Source of the DNA: Chitinophagaceae bacterium
GTDB lineage: Bacteria; Bacteroidota; Bacteroidia; Chitinophagales; Chitinophagaceae
Length of the DNA stretch: 64,000 nt
Direction: 5' to 3'
Assembly (NCBI GenBank): GCA_016720775.1
Contig: JADKJX010000004.1
Span: 310,001 to 374,000, forward strand
The notes under the pieces were generated by a model. That model was not told the origin of the DNA and made no database searches. It was given only the letters and a program-made list of their open reading frames with translations. The stretch's first letter is position 1. Each line of letters opens with the position of its first letter. The position numbers and the translations under genes are program-made. Positions 16,995 to 27,786 of this stretch are shown here, piece by piece.

Positions 16995-18433
16995 TTACTT
17001 ACTACTTTCCAAACCTTTTAACCTGTTCTTTGCTTCTTCATACCCCGGATTAAGAACAAGTACCTTCTTGTACCAGGTAACTGCATCCTCTTTTCTGCCT
17101 AGTACTTCATAGGTTTTTGCCAGGTCGAACAGTGCCAGGTCTCTTTGCGGAAATTCAGCCGCATTGTTTTCAAAGATCACCCGTGCATCTTCATATCTCT
17201 TCAGGTCATATAACTGGTTGCCAAGCTGGTCCATCGCCAGCCAGTCGATATAATAATTAGCAGTATCCTTTTTCATTTTCTGGTATTCTTCCACTGCTTT
17301 TTCCCCGTTCACTGTTGCCAACAGGTTCTCTAATACTTTATGTACCGGCTTCTTTAAAACAACCGGCTTATCATACAGCACTTTCATGAGGTTGGTAGCT
17401 ATTCCGAAAAATGTGTGGGCGCACTGTTGCACAAAAACACTACTAAACTGTTTGTGGAAGGAATGCGGATCAGGAAGGATAAAAATCCTTCCGTGGTACC
17501 TAAATGATAGTTTGCAAACACACTGTCTGTTGTCGTGTATTTGAAATTCTGGTTAAACCAGCCAAACCCGTATCGCCAGGGCCTGATACCCGGGGTAAAC
17601 ATTTCATCCGTCAGCTTCTTGTTGATAAGTGTGTTATTGCTGATGGCCAGGTGCAGTTTAAAAAGATCTTCAACCGTCGAGTACAGGTCGCCCGTACCCA
17701 TGGTGTTTGATTGGTCACGGAAATCCCCGCTGGTGTAGCCACCAAGACTATAGTCATATCCCGAAGCCCTTTTATCTACTACCTGGGTATGATAATAGGA
17801 ACCCGAACTGTTCATGCCCAGCTTATCAAAAATATCTTCTTTCATTAACTGCGAATACGATCTGCCGGTTACCCTTTCCATGATATAGCCCAGCATAAAA
17901 TAGCCCCAGCTACTGTAGTAATAACTTGTACCGGGTTCAAATACCAGGGCCGAGTCCATAAAAAGTTTTACGTAATCTTCTCTTGAAAAATTCTGGCGGC
18001 TGATCTTCGGAAAAAAATCCTTTATGATATCATAATTCGGCATACCGGATGAATGGCCCAGCAGCTGGCGTATGGTAATGCGGCTGCCGTTCTTTTTTGA
18101 ATATTCGGGAATGTAATCAGAAATGGTTTTGTCAAGATCTATCAATCCCTTCTGCACCTGTATCAGCATCAGCATGGCCGTAATGGGTTTCGATACCGAC
18201 CCGAGCATGAATTTGGTATCGGTTGTATTAGGAATCTTCCATTCATGATTTGCCATGCCGAAAGCGCCTTTGTAAATGACCTTGCCGTTCTCTGCCACCA
18301 ATACAGCGCCATCGAACATATTAAAACCGTGATAGGTTTTCATGATCTCTTCCAGCTTCGCTTTTTTATCCTGCCCGGAACTTAGCTGCGTAAACAGCGG
18401 GAAGAGAAAAATAAATAATAAATATTTTTTCAT
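16995..18433 (-). CDS. Secreted serine hydrolase (class C beta-lactamase/PBP type) fused to C-terminal TPRs, frameshifted
   Basis: The domain order is signal peptide (KKYLLFIFLFPLFTQLSSGQ), serine-hydrolase domain, then TPRs. Catalytic motifs are clear: SxxK in LGSVSKPIT (about 85), a Tyr motif in YYSSWGYFML (about 180) and HLGTTEGF (HxG-like, near 315). As given, the frame stops at 17399 after NSAPTHFSE. The rest (FGIATNLMKVLYDKP, then TPR helices LAKTYEVLGRKEDAVTWYKK) is in the next frame to 16995. One base restored to the five-A run at 17407-17411 joins both into about 479 residues, the usual architecture of this family. Start at 18433; an ATG at 18454 is also possible. It likely cleaves small peptides or beta-lactam-like esters in the periplasm. 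Confidence 0.8.
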
Positions 18434-18492
18434 AATGCCGGCAATATGATGCACATTAAAGGAACGAAATTTTTATGAGATCGGCCGCCGGG

Positions 18493-18545
18493 AAACCTAT
18501 AAGGTCTGCCGGGGGCAAATGCAGCGCTGCAGACCTAATAGGTTT
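18493..18545. repeat. Imperfect intergenic palindrome
   Basis: Arms AAACCTATAAGGTCTGC (18493-18509) and GCAGACCTAATAGGTTT (18529-18545), with one mismatch-type bulge and an inner GCGC. A stem-forming element in the gap between divergent genes. Confidence 0.65.
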
Positions 18546-18607
18546 AAGTATAAACTTAACACAGGCCATCAAAAAACAGTATTAGCTTTACTTTCAAACT
18601 CCTTCAT

Positions 18608-18778
18608 ATGAACTGGCCCTTACTGACCATTTTCGGCATACTGGCAGTTGCCCTCATCGCCTTTTTGGTGATACGCAACCAGAAAGATGAAAAACAACTG
18701 GAAGACCAGATAAAAAACGATTACCCTAAACCAAAAAATGACGAAGGGGATATAGAGGTTAATGAAGTGATGAAGTAA
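18608..18778 (+). CDS. Small single-span membrane protein
   Basis: A 56-residue ORF with a good start: an ATG after an A+T-rich leader. Residues 2-22 form one membrane segment (NWPLLTIFGILAVALIAFLV), followed by RNQKDEKQLEDQIKNDYPKP and an acidic tail with many Lys, Glu and Asp. Small tail-exposed membrane proteins of this layout are common in Bacteroidota and usually unnamed. The strong contrast between one span and a charged tail supports a real gene. No function can be given. Confidence 0.65.
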   Translation: MNWPLLTIFGILAVALIAFLVIRNQKDEKQLEDQIKNDYPKPKNDEGDIEVNEVMK

Positions 18779-18854
18779 ATTCCATCTCAGCGGGGTTCTG
18801 TTTTATTACCAGCATAAGAACAGCTTTGCCGAAAACTCTGATGGAACAAACTTT

Positions 18855-19578
18855 TTAAAGCGCCAACAGTTCGTTTTTTGTACCTGCCGTTAAGCCTTGC
18901 CCGTCTGTTACTTCCCAGATCGCTTTTTGAATGACAGCATATTTTGCAGCTTTTGCATTGTCAATGGTCCCGTCTGGTTTTACAATATCATTCATCGTTC
19001 TGTTCTTTGCCCTGAGAATATCTACAATTTCCTGCAATGCGGAAGGGATGACCGACGGGCCAAACTTGTAGCCCAGGAAATCCCCGGTTCCATCCACAAA
19101 TGTTTGCGGGATCTTTCGCCCCTTATTGATACAGAAGCCCTGGGCTACAATTGTTTTTTCAGCTCCCGGTAATAATTCTACCGATCTAAACTTATGGTTA
19201 ACACATTTTGATGCAATAGGGAGGAACTTGTAAAAACCAATTGAGGAGGGAATTGTATGGTAACAGGATTATTGTTCGTGTTTCGTAATGTAAGGCAAAA
19301 TGTAAAGCCTAAAGGAACACCCTTCCAGTCTTTTGGTAAAACCTGTGTGTTAGGCGGAAAAGCCCAGCAGTACGAATAATCATGAATGGAATCCGTTAAC
19401 TGAATGTTGGCAGGGAGTTGCCAGGACGCAGCCGTAAAGGGCATTTGCGAACTGCCATACCCGGCTTCTATCAATGTTCCCGGGGGATTCGTGTTGCCAG
19501 TTGTTTCTTCGACCGCTGCTTTTTACAGGAACCGAACACAAAAACCAGCAATACTGCTAATAATATTTTCTGTTTCAT
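18855..19578 (-). pseudogene. Lipoprotein of unknown function, broken by two frameshifts
   Basis: Three reading segments join to one protein of about 241 residues. The start at 19578 gives a lipoprotein signal (KQKILLAVLLVFVFGSCKK). One base restored in the five-T run at 19520-19524 leads into EETTGNTNPPGTLIEAGYG and a beta-rich domain. One base restored at the CC at 19181-19182 continues with VELLPGAEKTIVAQGFCIN and ends in AIWEVTDGQGLTAGTKNELL. The motif AIWxxTDG is common in Bacteroidota exported proteins with thioester-like or adhesin folds, but a family cannot be fixed. Both breaks are single-base losses, so the gene may be intact in the organism. Confidence 0.65.
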
Positions 19579-19800
19579 ATTATTTCTTTTCCTGCAAAGC
19601 TATACTGCTTACTAAATTTTATTTACCTAACAGGAATGAAACAACAAATGTGGAATACGAACCGGGTAATTGCAGGGTTGAACTGAAAATCGAATGCGTT
19701 TCCGGTAGTTCATATCAGGGGCTTATCCCGGAAGAATGAAATACTATGCGGCCATAAATCGTGACCGCATTACAAAAACGGGAGAATTAAAACGGCATCA

Positions 19801-19853
19801 AGTGTTCCCGTAAATTGTACGGTTGTAATTTGAGAATTGATGTGGGGAACACT
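19801..19853. repeat. 9-bp inverted repeat at the edge of the A+T-rich island
   Basis: AGTGTTCCC (19801-19809) and GGGAACACT (19845-19853) with 35 bases between; a smaller hairpin (TGCGG.../...CCGCA) lies at 19746-19769. They sit where base composition drops sharply, and could be a terminator or an end of the transferred segment. No direct repeat at the other edge was found by eye. The rest of the 19579-19887 gap shows no gene. Confidence 0.35.
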
Positions 19854-19887
19854 TGTCAGTTGCGGCTTGCCGACAAACCCATGTTGC

Positions 19888-20834
19888 CTACAGTTTTATT
19901 TTAGGGGTATAAATTTGAAATTTTAAAATACCATTTTTGATAAATGATTTATTAGTTGGATGTTTAGTTTCTAAATCTGTTAAAAGATCAAATGCCATAG
20001 AATTAATTAATTGGCATGTTCTAACAAAATAGAGAATATCTTTTCCTTGATAGGAATTCAAATCAATTGTCAAAGGATTATCATGATGTAAATTTAAATA
20101 ATTATAAATCCTATCATGATCTTTATTGAATTCCTTATAAGGAAACCATAAGCCGTATGTGTGACTATAGTTTACTGAATTACGAACCCTTGATAACCAG
20201 TTTCCAGTTATACTGTTCCAATTTTCATGGCAAGTATTACTTCATCAATCTTACTAACTATTAGTTGCGCATCAGGTAACGGTAACTGACCGTATATTGA
20301 CGGCCGAATAGTAGTTAAAAATTTGAAAGTATGAAAGACCTTCATGGCTATTATCATATAGGATCCTTATAGAATCTAAAACTATTTGTTGCTGCATTTA
20401 GATTAATGCAAAATAATCCTGAGCTTAAATTTCCAAAGAAAACCATAACTCCTGGTGATACTTATCCAATGAAGTATATTCAATATTGGAAAGGCTTTTC
20501 CCTGTAATTTTTAAAATACAATGAGCGGAAAAAAAAGCTGAATAATAGAATTTAGTAATGTTCCAGCCAATAAATTTTGGCTGCCAATTTTTTCTTTCGA
20601 TATCTTTTAAGGATTCCATTGAGGCGCATGAAAGACGATTTATATCGAATGCATAAGGTTAAAAATCAAGATAGTCAACGTTGAAATTGAGAAATCATTT
20701 GTTAGTTGGTTTTGAGTAACCAGGTATTCGGTTCCTTTTTGGAGCCAACTATTTATACCTAATGAAATGCTTTGATTGACTTCATTTAAATTAGGTAGAT
20801 ATAAATGCTTGATTCCGTCAGAAAAATTTATCAT
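19888..20834 (-). pseudogene. DGQHR-partner protein, HEPN-like, broken by four or more frameshifts
   Basis: Not a known family by name. Segments in three frames join into a coherent protein of about 315 residues: INFSDGIKHLYLPNLNEVNQ at the start; then NWQPKFIGWNITKFYYSAF; then NSHEGLSYFQIFNYYSAVNI; then SITGNWLSRVRNSVNYSHTY and GLWFPYKEFNKDHDRIYNY; ending KFQIYTPKIKL. The YYSAFFSAHCIL helix with nearby basic residues resembles HEPN-type helical proteins (weak). Shifts lie near 20655, 20430, 20365, 20275 and 20230. The start codon follows the stop of the DGQHR gene by one base, so the two form one transcript. Composition is A+T-rich, unlike neighbours, suggesting transfer. Confidence 0.55.
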
Positions 20835-20835
20835 G

Positions 20836-21831
20836 CTATAAAGTAAAATCTTTCCTTAAAGAAGACAATAGATGATCTGTTAATTCCTTATGACCTTGAT
20901 GTTTTTTGGAGATTTTTGCTACGCTAATGTTTTCAAAAAAGTAAGCTAGCGAGTGATAAAAATTATCCATTGTATATTCAGGATAGCGATCTTTTACTTT
21001 GCCTGCTACATCAGGAAAAATGGACATTATAGCACGAAATACATACGGATTTACGATTTTATTTTCGATTCCTTTTTGCTTAAACCCTATTTGTATCGCT
21101 TTTAAATAGTCATTTAATATCTTATATACATCTTCGGCTTCCTTATCACCAAAAATTACTCCCAAAGGTTTAACAGCAGCATTAAATGTAACTCTCGTTA
21201 TTTTATCTTTTGCTTTTTCAGATGAACTTAATTTGCCGTGAAGCGCACTTGCTTTAAAATTATTGTAAATAGCCCTTAGATAACCTTCCGATTCATTTTC
21301 ATACTCGGCTAAGGCTTTAATATCTAATAATAATTCATTGGGGACAGGCCTTTGTTTGGTATTTATATCAATAAAGAGCCTTGTTTCGTCCTTCCTTGTT
21401 AGGCTATTATAAATTATTACTGGAATCCTAACAGAGGTTTCGGCCAATGAAAATCCATAAACCCGATGTTGTCCGTCTAGAATCAAAAAGGCTTTGCTAA
21501 TATCATTAAAATCAATTGTTTTGTTTTTGGAACTATATTCGAATCTACTTTCTGACTGGGCTGATAAAATAATAGCTGTAGGGATTGTCCCATTTTCTTT
21601 GTCAATATAATCAGCTATTTTCTGTGCCTTTTCTTTATCTAAGGTCCGTTGAAACCCTTCATTTGGAGCTTCCGATCTTGTCGAAACGAAACAGGTTCGG
21701 GCGAGTACCTCGCTTGGTAATGTTAAAGAATAAAATTTATGACGTCCCTGAGTAATTAAACTAGCAGTATAACTTAATCTTGCTCCCTCAACTTTTCTTC
21801 TTGGAGTTGGCATACGATACTTTTTTTGCAA
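20836..21831 (-). CDS. DGQHR-domain protein (DndB-like)
   Basis: 331 residues. The name-giving motif is visible as FLILDGQHRVYGF (about 117), with the companion stretch LFIDINTKQRPVPNELLLDI (about 150-170). DGQHR proteins include DndB, linked to DNA phosphorothioate modification, and related members in defence islands; they resemble ParB/Srx nuclease-type folds. No dndA, dndC, dndD or dndE is present, so this is a solo copy. The gene is A+T-rich compared with its surroundings and pairs with the downstream gene (one-base gap). ATG start at 21831; another in-frame Met lies six residues in. Probably acquired by transfer; the exact role is unknown. Confidence 0.8.
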   Translation of the reverse strand: MQKKYRMPTPRRKVEGARLSYTASLITQGRHKFYSLTLPSEVLARTCFVSTRSEAPNEGFQRTLDKEKAQKIADYIDKENGTIPTAIILSAQSESRFEYSSKNKTIDFNDISKAFLILDGQHRVYGFSLAETSVRIPVIIYNSLTRKDETRLFIDINTKQRPVPNELLLDIKALAEYENESEGYLRAIYNNFKASALHGKLSSSEKAKDKITRVTFNAAVKPLGVIFGDKEAEDVYKILNDYLKAIQIGFKQKGIENKIVNPYVFRAIMSIFPDVAGKVKDRYPEYTMDNFYHSLAYFFENISVAKISKKHQGHKELTDHLLSSLRKDFTL

Positions 21832-21973
21832 ATGTCAACAATTTTTACAATATAATGTACTAAACCTTTACCTTGGCCGATGTCTCCACGAACCAAGATC
21901 AGTTTCATAAAACTATTCAAAGGTATTTCGCATAAGCAGATAACACAACCGTATAACTACCTGCCCTTAAGAA

Positions 21974-22052
21974 TATTGAACCGGGAACAGGGAATACTGA
22001 ATTTCGAAGTATTCACTTCCGATCAATGTTCAGTTTTCCCTGTTCCTGATTC
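21974..22052. repeat. Intergenic palindrome, family A, diverged copy
   Basis: Arms GGAACAGGGA / TCCCTGTTCC around the core TTTCGAAGTATTCACTTCCG. It shares the core and layout, but not the exact arm letters, with the copies at 24079 and 60497; the arms still pair. Confidence 0.6.
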
Positions 22053-22053
22053 C

Positions 22054-24030
22054 TTAATTCCCAAACCCCACCATCCTATGCAGCACATGCGGATTATACT
22101 GCTGCCCTTCTTTTATAACCATGTGCACCTTGCGTATGTTGCGTATCTCGGTAAGCGGATTGGCATCCAGTATCAGCAGGTCGGCCTGCTTGCCGGCTTT
22201 AATGGAGCCGGTGGTTTTGTCCATGCTCATTACCTGCGCCGGGGTGATGGTGGCTGTTTGTATGGCTTCCATGGGTGTAAGGCCGGCCTGCACATAAAGC
22301 TCCAGTTCACGGGCCACGCTGTAACCGGGAAAGCCCATGTCGGTACCGGCCACCACGGTGATGCCGTTGTCGTGTAAAATTTTTACCAGGGCCAGCATGC
22401 TTTCAAAGCGGGGCCGGTTTGTCTTTGCCTGTTCGGGCGGCATGCCCATGGTTGTAAATAATTGTTGTAACGGAACGGGCAGGTTATAATAGTTGGGTTC
22501 CATAATGAGTATGTCTTCATTCAACGGACGGAAGACCATTTCATACACACCCACGGTGGCGTCAATAACGGTATGGTGTGCTTTTAAAAATTCAAGCGCC
22601 GCCTTGCTGGTTGAGTCATCCATATTAGTGGAGCGGTCCTTGTTCTTTTTCATCATGGCATACACATACGATATGTGGTTGATCATGTCCATACCCGAAT
22701 CGATGCCGGCCTGCGTAGTCATGTTCTGCGGTATGTGGCCGGTAACGGTAAGGTTGAGCCGGTGTGCTTCGTCGCAGATGGCTTTTACAATGTCGGGTTT
22801 TATTGAGCTGTAAATTTTTATTTGTGCAAAGCCATTGTCCTTATACATGTTCACCACTTTAACGGCTTCTTCTTTTGTAGTGGCACGAACAATGCCCAGC
22901 CCCATGCCGCCCGGTCCATCCACGATGCCGGCTTTAATTATCAGCGGGCCCACGCCTTTGTGCGAATCAATGGCCGACTTGATGGCATTGATATAATCGT
23001 ATTCATTGCCGCAATCACGAACCGTTGTTACACCGGAAGCCAGGTACGAAGGCCCCCACTCTGCCTGCTGAAAATGCGCATGCATGTCCCACAGCCCGGG
23101 CAGGATAGTTTTTCCTTCGGCGTGTATGATGGTTGCGCCGGCAGGAATTTTAATATCGGCGGCCTTGCCAACCTGTTTTATTAACCCATCTGCTACAAGG
23201 ATGGTTGCATTGTTTACCGATTCATTTCCTTCCACGTCAATTACATTACCGCCAACAATAGCCAGCGTTTTATTTTTCGCTACGTCCATCTTCATGGAAC
23301 TGCTGAACAGTTTCATGCCATAGGTAGCGGCTTTGCTGATGAGTTGGGGCAACAGGTTTTCATAGGCCACCGCCATCATCTCCAGCTTATCGCCTTCGGC
23401 ATCGTTGGTGATAAGGCAGATGAGATTGCCCCTGCTGTCGGTCCATACAATTTCATTGCCCCATATCAAGCCGCTTACGATGTATCTTTCCAATACAAGC
23501 GGGGCATTATTAAAACTCAGTGTTTCTGTTCCGTCTTTTTTAATGATCACTTCTCCTTTGGGCAGCATGGCAATACTCTTCGGCATACCATGTTGCTTCC
23601 AGTATTTCAACAGCACCATCTGAACCGTACCGGGAGAATAACCGGCCACGGGGAATGCAAGGGGTTTCATGGTTTCGGTATGTACCACGCTGTCCATCCA
23701 TATTGTTGCTTTTTTATCCCGGATGCGGATGCTGTCATTGATGGCAGAAAAACGGGAGGTGTTTCCTTTTATGAAAAGATTGACGGGCTCGTGTTCAACC
23801 GTTGTTACCAGTTGTGCTTTCAGCGGAACGGGCTGGCCCCTGTCGGTGAATCTAAAATTCACATCGTAGGTAAGTTCATTGCCGTTCTTAGTAATGGTAT
23901 ATGTTTCCTTGCCGATGTTCTGTGCAAATTTGTGCAGGAAGTAAGAACCACTGTCAATTACGTTTTGTGCAGAGGCAGTATTTAGCAAGCCCGGAATGAT
24001 TAGGGCAGCAAGGAGAAAATGTTTTTTCAA
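22054..24030 (-). CDS. Exported amidohydrolase (imidazolonepropionase/prolidase-like metal hydrolase)
   Basis: 658 residues. Signal peptide 1-21 (ends TASAQ). An N-terminal region of about 250 residues, unique to this group, precedes the amidohydrolase barrel. Metal-site residues are visible in order: H-A-H in WDMHAHF (about 317), the Lys region in AQIKIYSS (about 400), His in VTGHIPQN, His in MINHISY, and Asp in VAGTDMGFPG (about 575). The start of the barrel, AIVGGNVIDVEG, is typical. Such enzymes cleave amide or ester bonds of peptides or cyclic amides; the substrate is unknown. The 5' leader closely resembles that of the gene fragment at 28868. Confidence 0.85.
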   Translation of the reverse strand: MKKHFLLAALIIPGLLNTASAQNVIDSGSYFLHKFAQNIGKETYTITKNGNELTYDVNFRFTDRGQPVPLKAQLVTTVEHEPVNLFIKGNTSRFSAINDSIRIRDKKATIWMDSVVHTETMKPLAFPVAGYSPGTVQMVLLKYWKQHGMPKSIAMLPKGEVIIKKDGTETLSFNNAPLVLERYIVSGLIWGNEIVWTDSRGNLICLITNDAEGDKLEMMAVAYENLLPQLISKAATYGMKLFSSSMKMDVAKNKTLAIVGGNVIDVEGNESVNNATILVADGLIKQVGKAADIKIPAGATIIHAEGKTILPGLWDMHAHFQQAEWGPSYLASGVTTVRDCGNEYDYINAIKSAIDSHKGVGPLIIKAGIVDGPGGMGLGIVRATTKEEAVKVVNMYKDNGFAQIKIYSSIKPDIVKAICDEAHRLNLTVTGHIPQNMTTQAGIDSGMDMINHISYVYAMMKKNKDRSTNMDDSTSKAALEFLKAHHTVIDATVGVYEMVFRPLNEDILIMEPNYYNLPVPLQQLFTTMGMPPEQAKTNRPRFESMLALVKILHDNGITVVAGTDMGFPGYSVARELELYVQAGLTPMEAIQTATITPAQVMSMDKTTGSIKAGKQADLLILDANPLTEIRNIRKVHMVIKEGQQYNPHVLHRMVGFGN

Positions 24031-24078
24031 TGTTGGGAGTTTAGGATGTACAATTTAAGACAAAGGCACGGAAAATAA

Positions 24079-24158
24079 TGAACAAGGAACAAGGAATTTC
24101 GAATATCGAAGTGGTTCCGTTCAATATTCATCATTCCTTGTTCCTTGTTCAATATTCA
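24079..24158. repeat. Intergenic palindrome, family A, copy 1
   Basis: Left arm TGAACAAGGAACAAGGAAT (24079-24097) and right arm ATTCCTTGTTCCTTGTTCA (24133-24151) are exact reverse complements, with a core TTCGAATATCGAAG between. A second copy lies at 60497-60580. Built of the word AACAAGG in tandem. Confidence 0.8.
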
Positions 24159-24269
24159 TCTCCTCAATTCACTTATCATTTATCCCAATTCATCCCGCTA
24201 AGCCTTCCAATACAAAATGCAGTAAGGCAACTTTGCCTGTCCATTAAAGTATAACCATAACAATAATTT

Positions 24270-27200
24270 ATGAAAAGGAATTTTATCTTATCCCTCATTA
24301 TTTTATTATCAGCATTTAGCAATATTCATGCTTTACCGCCTACGGTTCCATCAAGCAGCCTGCAGTTTCCTGCCGCCAGTTTAGATGGCAACCGGTTCAG
24401 CATGACCTTCAACAAAGGCAATGGTGCCTTCCGCATCATCATTGTAAAAGCAGGAAACCCCGTGAATACATTACCGGCGAACGGAACAGATTATACGGGC
24501 AATGCCGCTTATGGCACCCCCGGTACCGAGTTTGCACCCGGTGACGGATACGTGGTGTTCCGAGGCAGCAACGGCAGCGCCAGTGTTTCGCAACTGGTAA
24601 CCAACCTGCAGGCAGCTACCACGTATTACGTGAGCATATTTGAATTCAATGGCAGCGGCGCTCTTACCGAATACCTTACCATTGCACTCAGTGGAAATGT
24701 AACAACCAAATCGACGCCAACCGTCCAGGCTTCCATCACAAACTTTACGGCCATTGCGGGTAACAAACTCACCATCAACTGGAGCAATGGCAATGGCGAA
24801 AGAAGATTGGTGATCGCAAGAAAAGGAGCAGCAGTAAATGCGGTTCCTGTTAATCTTACTGATTATTCTGTGTCCGCCATCTTTGGTGCTGGTGCAGTAC
24901 TTAATGCAGACAACTATGTAGTGTATAAAGGCACCGGTACCAATACAACCATTACCGGCCTTGAACCGAATACGGTTTATCACTTTGCTGTTTTTGAATA
25001 CAATGGAAACCAGGGTCCTGTTTATTTAACGCCGGGATCAGCAGGCAGTCAGCTTACCAATGCCGGGCCTACACAGGCTTCTGGCAGCATGACATTTAAT
25101 AATATTGAAGGCAATCGTATTACCACAAATTTTGCGGCGGGTAATGGTAAGTATCAACTGATCATCATGCGGCAGGGCCAGCCTGTTACAGCCGTACCGG
25201 TGAATGGACAAACATACACTGCCAACACTGCATTTGGTGCAGGCCAGCAGATCGCTCCGGGTGAATGGGTGGTAAACTCATTATTAACAGACAGAACATT
25301 TACCAACCTGTTGCCGGCAACAACCTATTATTTCCGTGTGTATGATTTTGATATGGATGCAGCAGGCAACACGTATTATCTCACTTCTTCTTATTCGCAA
25401 AACAATGGCAGTACGGCTGCTGCACCAACGGTGCAGGCAAGCAATGTAAGTTTTGAGAACATTACCGGCTCTGCCATGAATATCAGGCACGTTGCCGGCA
25501 ACGGCGCTTTACGTTTGGTAGTAATAAAACAAGGAAGTCCTGTTGATGCAACGCCGGCTGATCTCATAAAATACAATGGGAACCAGTTATTCGGTGCAGG
25601 CCAGCAGATCACGCCGGGTAACTATGTATTAACCGGCGGACAGAACGGAACCCTGCTCAATGTATCGGGCCTCACTCCGGGCCTTACGTATCATGTTGCC
25701 GTGTTTGGATTCAATGGAAACAATTATCCTGTTTATGCCATACCCGGCGCTACGGCCAGCATCACCATTCCCAATGAACCAACTGCAGCAGCAACGAATA
25801 TGACATTCAATACTATGCAGGGCAATGCATTCAGGGCGCAATGGACTGGCGGAGACGGAGCAAGAAGAATTGTTATAGCAAGAAAAAATGCAGCAGTAAC
25901 AGCCATGCCTGTTGATGGCGTTACCTATACTGCAAGTAATGTGTTTGGAAACGGAACAGAGATCGCAGCGGGCCAGTTTGTTGTAGCCGATGATGTGAAC
26001 AGGCTGGTTGATCTGCAGAACCTGGAGATCGGCACAACCTATCACCTGGCAGTATTTGAATACAATACATCCGCAGCGGGCACTGATTATCTTACTTCGT
26101 CTTTTCTTGCAGCAAACAGCAGTACTTTATCTGCACCTGCTGTACAAACTTCCGGTTTGTCTGCAAGCAGCATACAGAATACACAGGCTACCATCAACTA
26201 TGTAGCAGGTAACGGAGGCAGCCGCCTCTTCATCATGCGTGCCGGATCGCCGGTGAATGTGGAGCCACAGGACCTCGTGAATTATAATTATTCAACAGTT
26301 TACGGCATGCAGGAGATCGGCACCGGTAATTACGTGGTGAACAAAGCAAGTTCAGGCACAAATGCAACGATCACCGGCCTTTCACCCAATACGCAATATT
26401 ATGTAAGTGCATTTGAATTGAATGGTACCACCGGGCCGGTGTATCTGCGCCCCGGGTCTTCGTTCAACTTTACAACAACAGGTTCAGGTGTTACGCCACC
26501 AACCACCAATGCAAGCGCTGCTTTATTCAGTTTGATCGACGGCAATAAATTTTCTTTTGCATGGAGTAATGGAAATGGTGCTAAACGGATCGTTGTGATG
26601 AAACAAGGAAGCCCGGTAAGTTTTATTCCAACAAATGGAATTGATTACACTGCCAATGCCTCATTCGGCACAGGCACCGATCTTGGCAGTGGACAATATG
26701 TGGTTTTCAATGGTACGCAGAACACGGTTGCACTCACCAACCTGCTTCCTTCCACCATTTATTATTTTTCGGTGTTTGAATACAATGGCAGCGGCGCAAC
26801 GATCAGCTATTTAACCGCAGGTGCACTAACGGCTAACAGAAGTACGGCAACTGCACCGGCATCAGGCAGCATTGCATTGAACGGAACGGCTTCCAATCTC
26901 AGCATTAATATCAACTGGACAAGCGGACCGGGTGATGGAAGAATTGTAGTTATGAAAGAAGGAAGTGCTGCAAGTGGTATTCCTGCCGACCTGAGCAAGT
27001 ATCCCGCCAATGCTGTTTTCCAAAGCGGCTCTCAAATTGCCACGGGTGAATATGTTGTTTATGCTGGAAGCGGAAACAGCGTGACCGTTACCGGGCTGCA
27101 GGCAAATAAAACTTATCACTACAGCGTGTTTGAATACAACGGCATTGATGCACCGGTGTATAATACGACCAATGTTGCCAGTACGAGCACATTGGTATCA

Positions 27201-27735
27201 ACACCGCTTCCATTAAAATGGTTGTATGTGAATGCGACACAAAACAATACTGGTATTGTGCTGAATTGGGGAACAGCAGATGAAATAAATACGGGCCTCT
27301 TTATAGTTGAACGCAAAACGGGTAATGGCGATTTTATCATGTTCCGTAAAGTGCTGGCAAAAGGAAATGTGTTGCAAAATGATTACAGTATAACCGATGC
27401 TTCCGGTCTTAGCGGAATTGTTTATTACCGCATCAAACAGTTAGACAGGGATGGCCGGTTCACTTATTCCATCGTAGTAATGGTAAAGGCAGGCGAACCG
27501 CAGCAGTCGCCCAGGCTTTACCCGGTTCCTGCAAAAGATTTTACGACCATCAGTCTGCCAAACGGAATTGATAAAGCAGAAATACGCATTTACGATATGG
27601 CCGGGAAGATGGTAAAAAGCAAAACAGTCATAAACGGGGAAACAATTCAATTGAAAGGGATTGCCACGCGGCTTATACAACGTGTTGATTTTTGATAAGA
27701 AAAACCAATACAATGAAAGGCTGATCATACAGTAA
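24270..27735 (+). CDS. Large T9SS-secreted repeat protein (about nine FN3-like repeats), frameshifted at the sorting domain
   Basis: Start 24270 with signal peptide (about 1-21). About nine repeats of roughly 110-120 residues follow to residue 985, each with a G-N-G-x-x-R-[LIV]-[LIV]-[LIV] strand, a V-x-x-x-P-x-x-x-x-x-Y start, a G-x-x-[IL]-x-x-G-x-[YF]-V-V strand and L-x-x-x-T-x-Y-[HY]-[FV]-[AS]-V-F-[EG]-[YF]-N. The end (from about 1060, RLYPVPAKDFTTISL) is a type IX sorting domain. As given it ends abnormally with a basic tail near 27695. Removing one C near 27667 restores ATGLYNVLIFDKKNQYNERL and a stop at 27733-27735. The repaired end is used; it would be exported and anchored to the cell surface, probably as an adhesin. 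Confidence 0.8.
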
Positions 27736-27760
27736 AGGATGTCATGAATGTATGATGCTG

Positions 27761-27786
27761 AAAGCCTCCCTTCCGGGAGGCTTTTT
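27761..27786 (+). terminator. Intrinsic terminator
   Basis: Stem AAAGCCTCCC / GGGAGGCTTT with a 4-base loop and TTTATTT after it, 26 bases past the repaired stop of the T9SS protein. Confidence 0.85.

Noticed and set aside
19740..21880. A transposon or integrative element around the DGQHR pair
   Set aside because: No transposase or integrase, no target-site duplication and no tRNA at either edge were found; only the composition shift supports transfer.
24400..27100. Regular repeats suggesting a CRISPR array
   Set aside because: The repeats are about 350 bases long, diverged, in one open frame and code protein domains.
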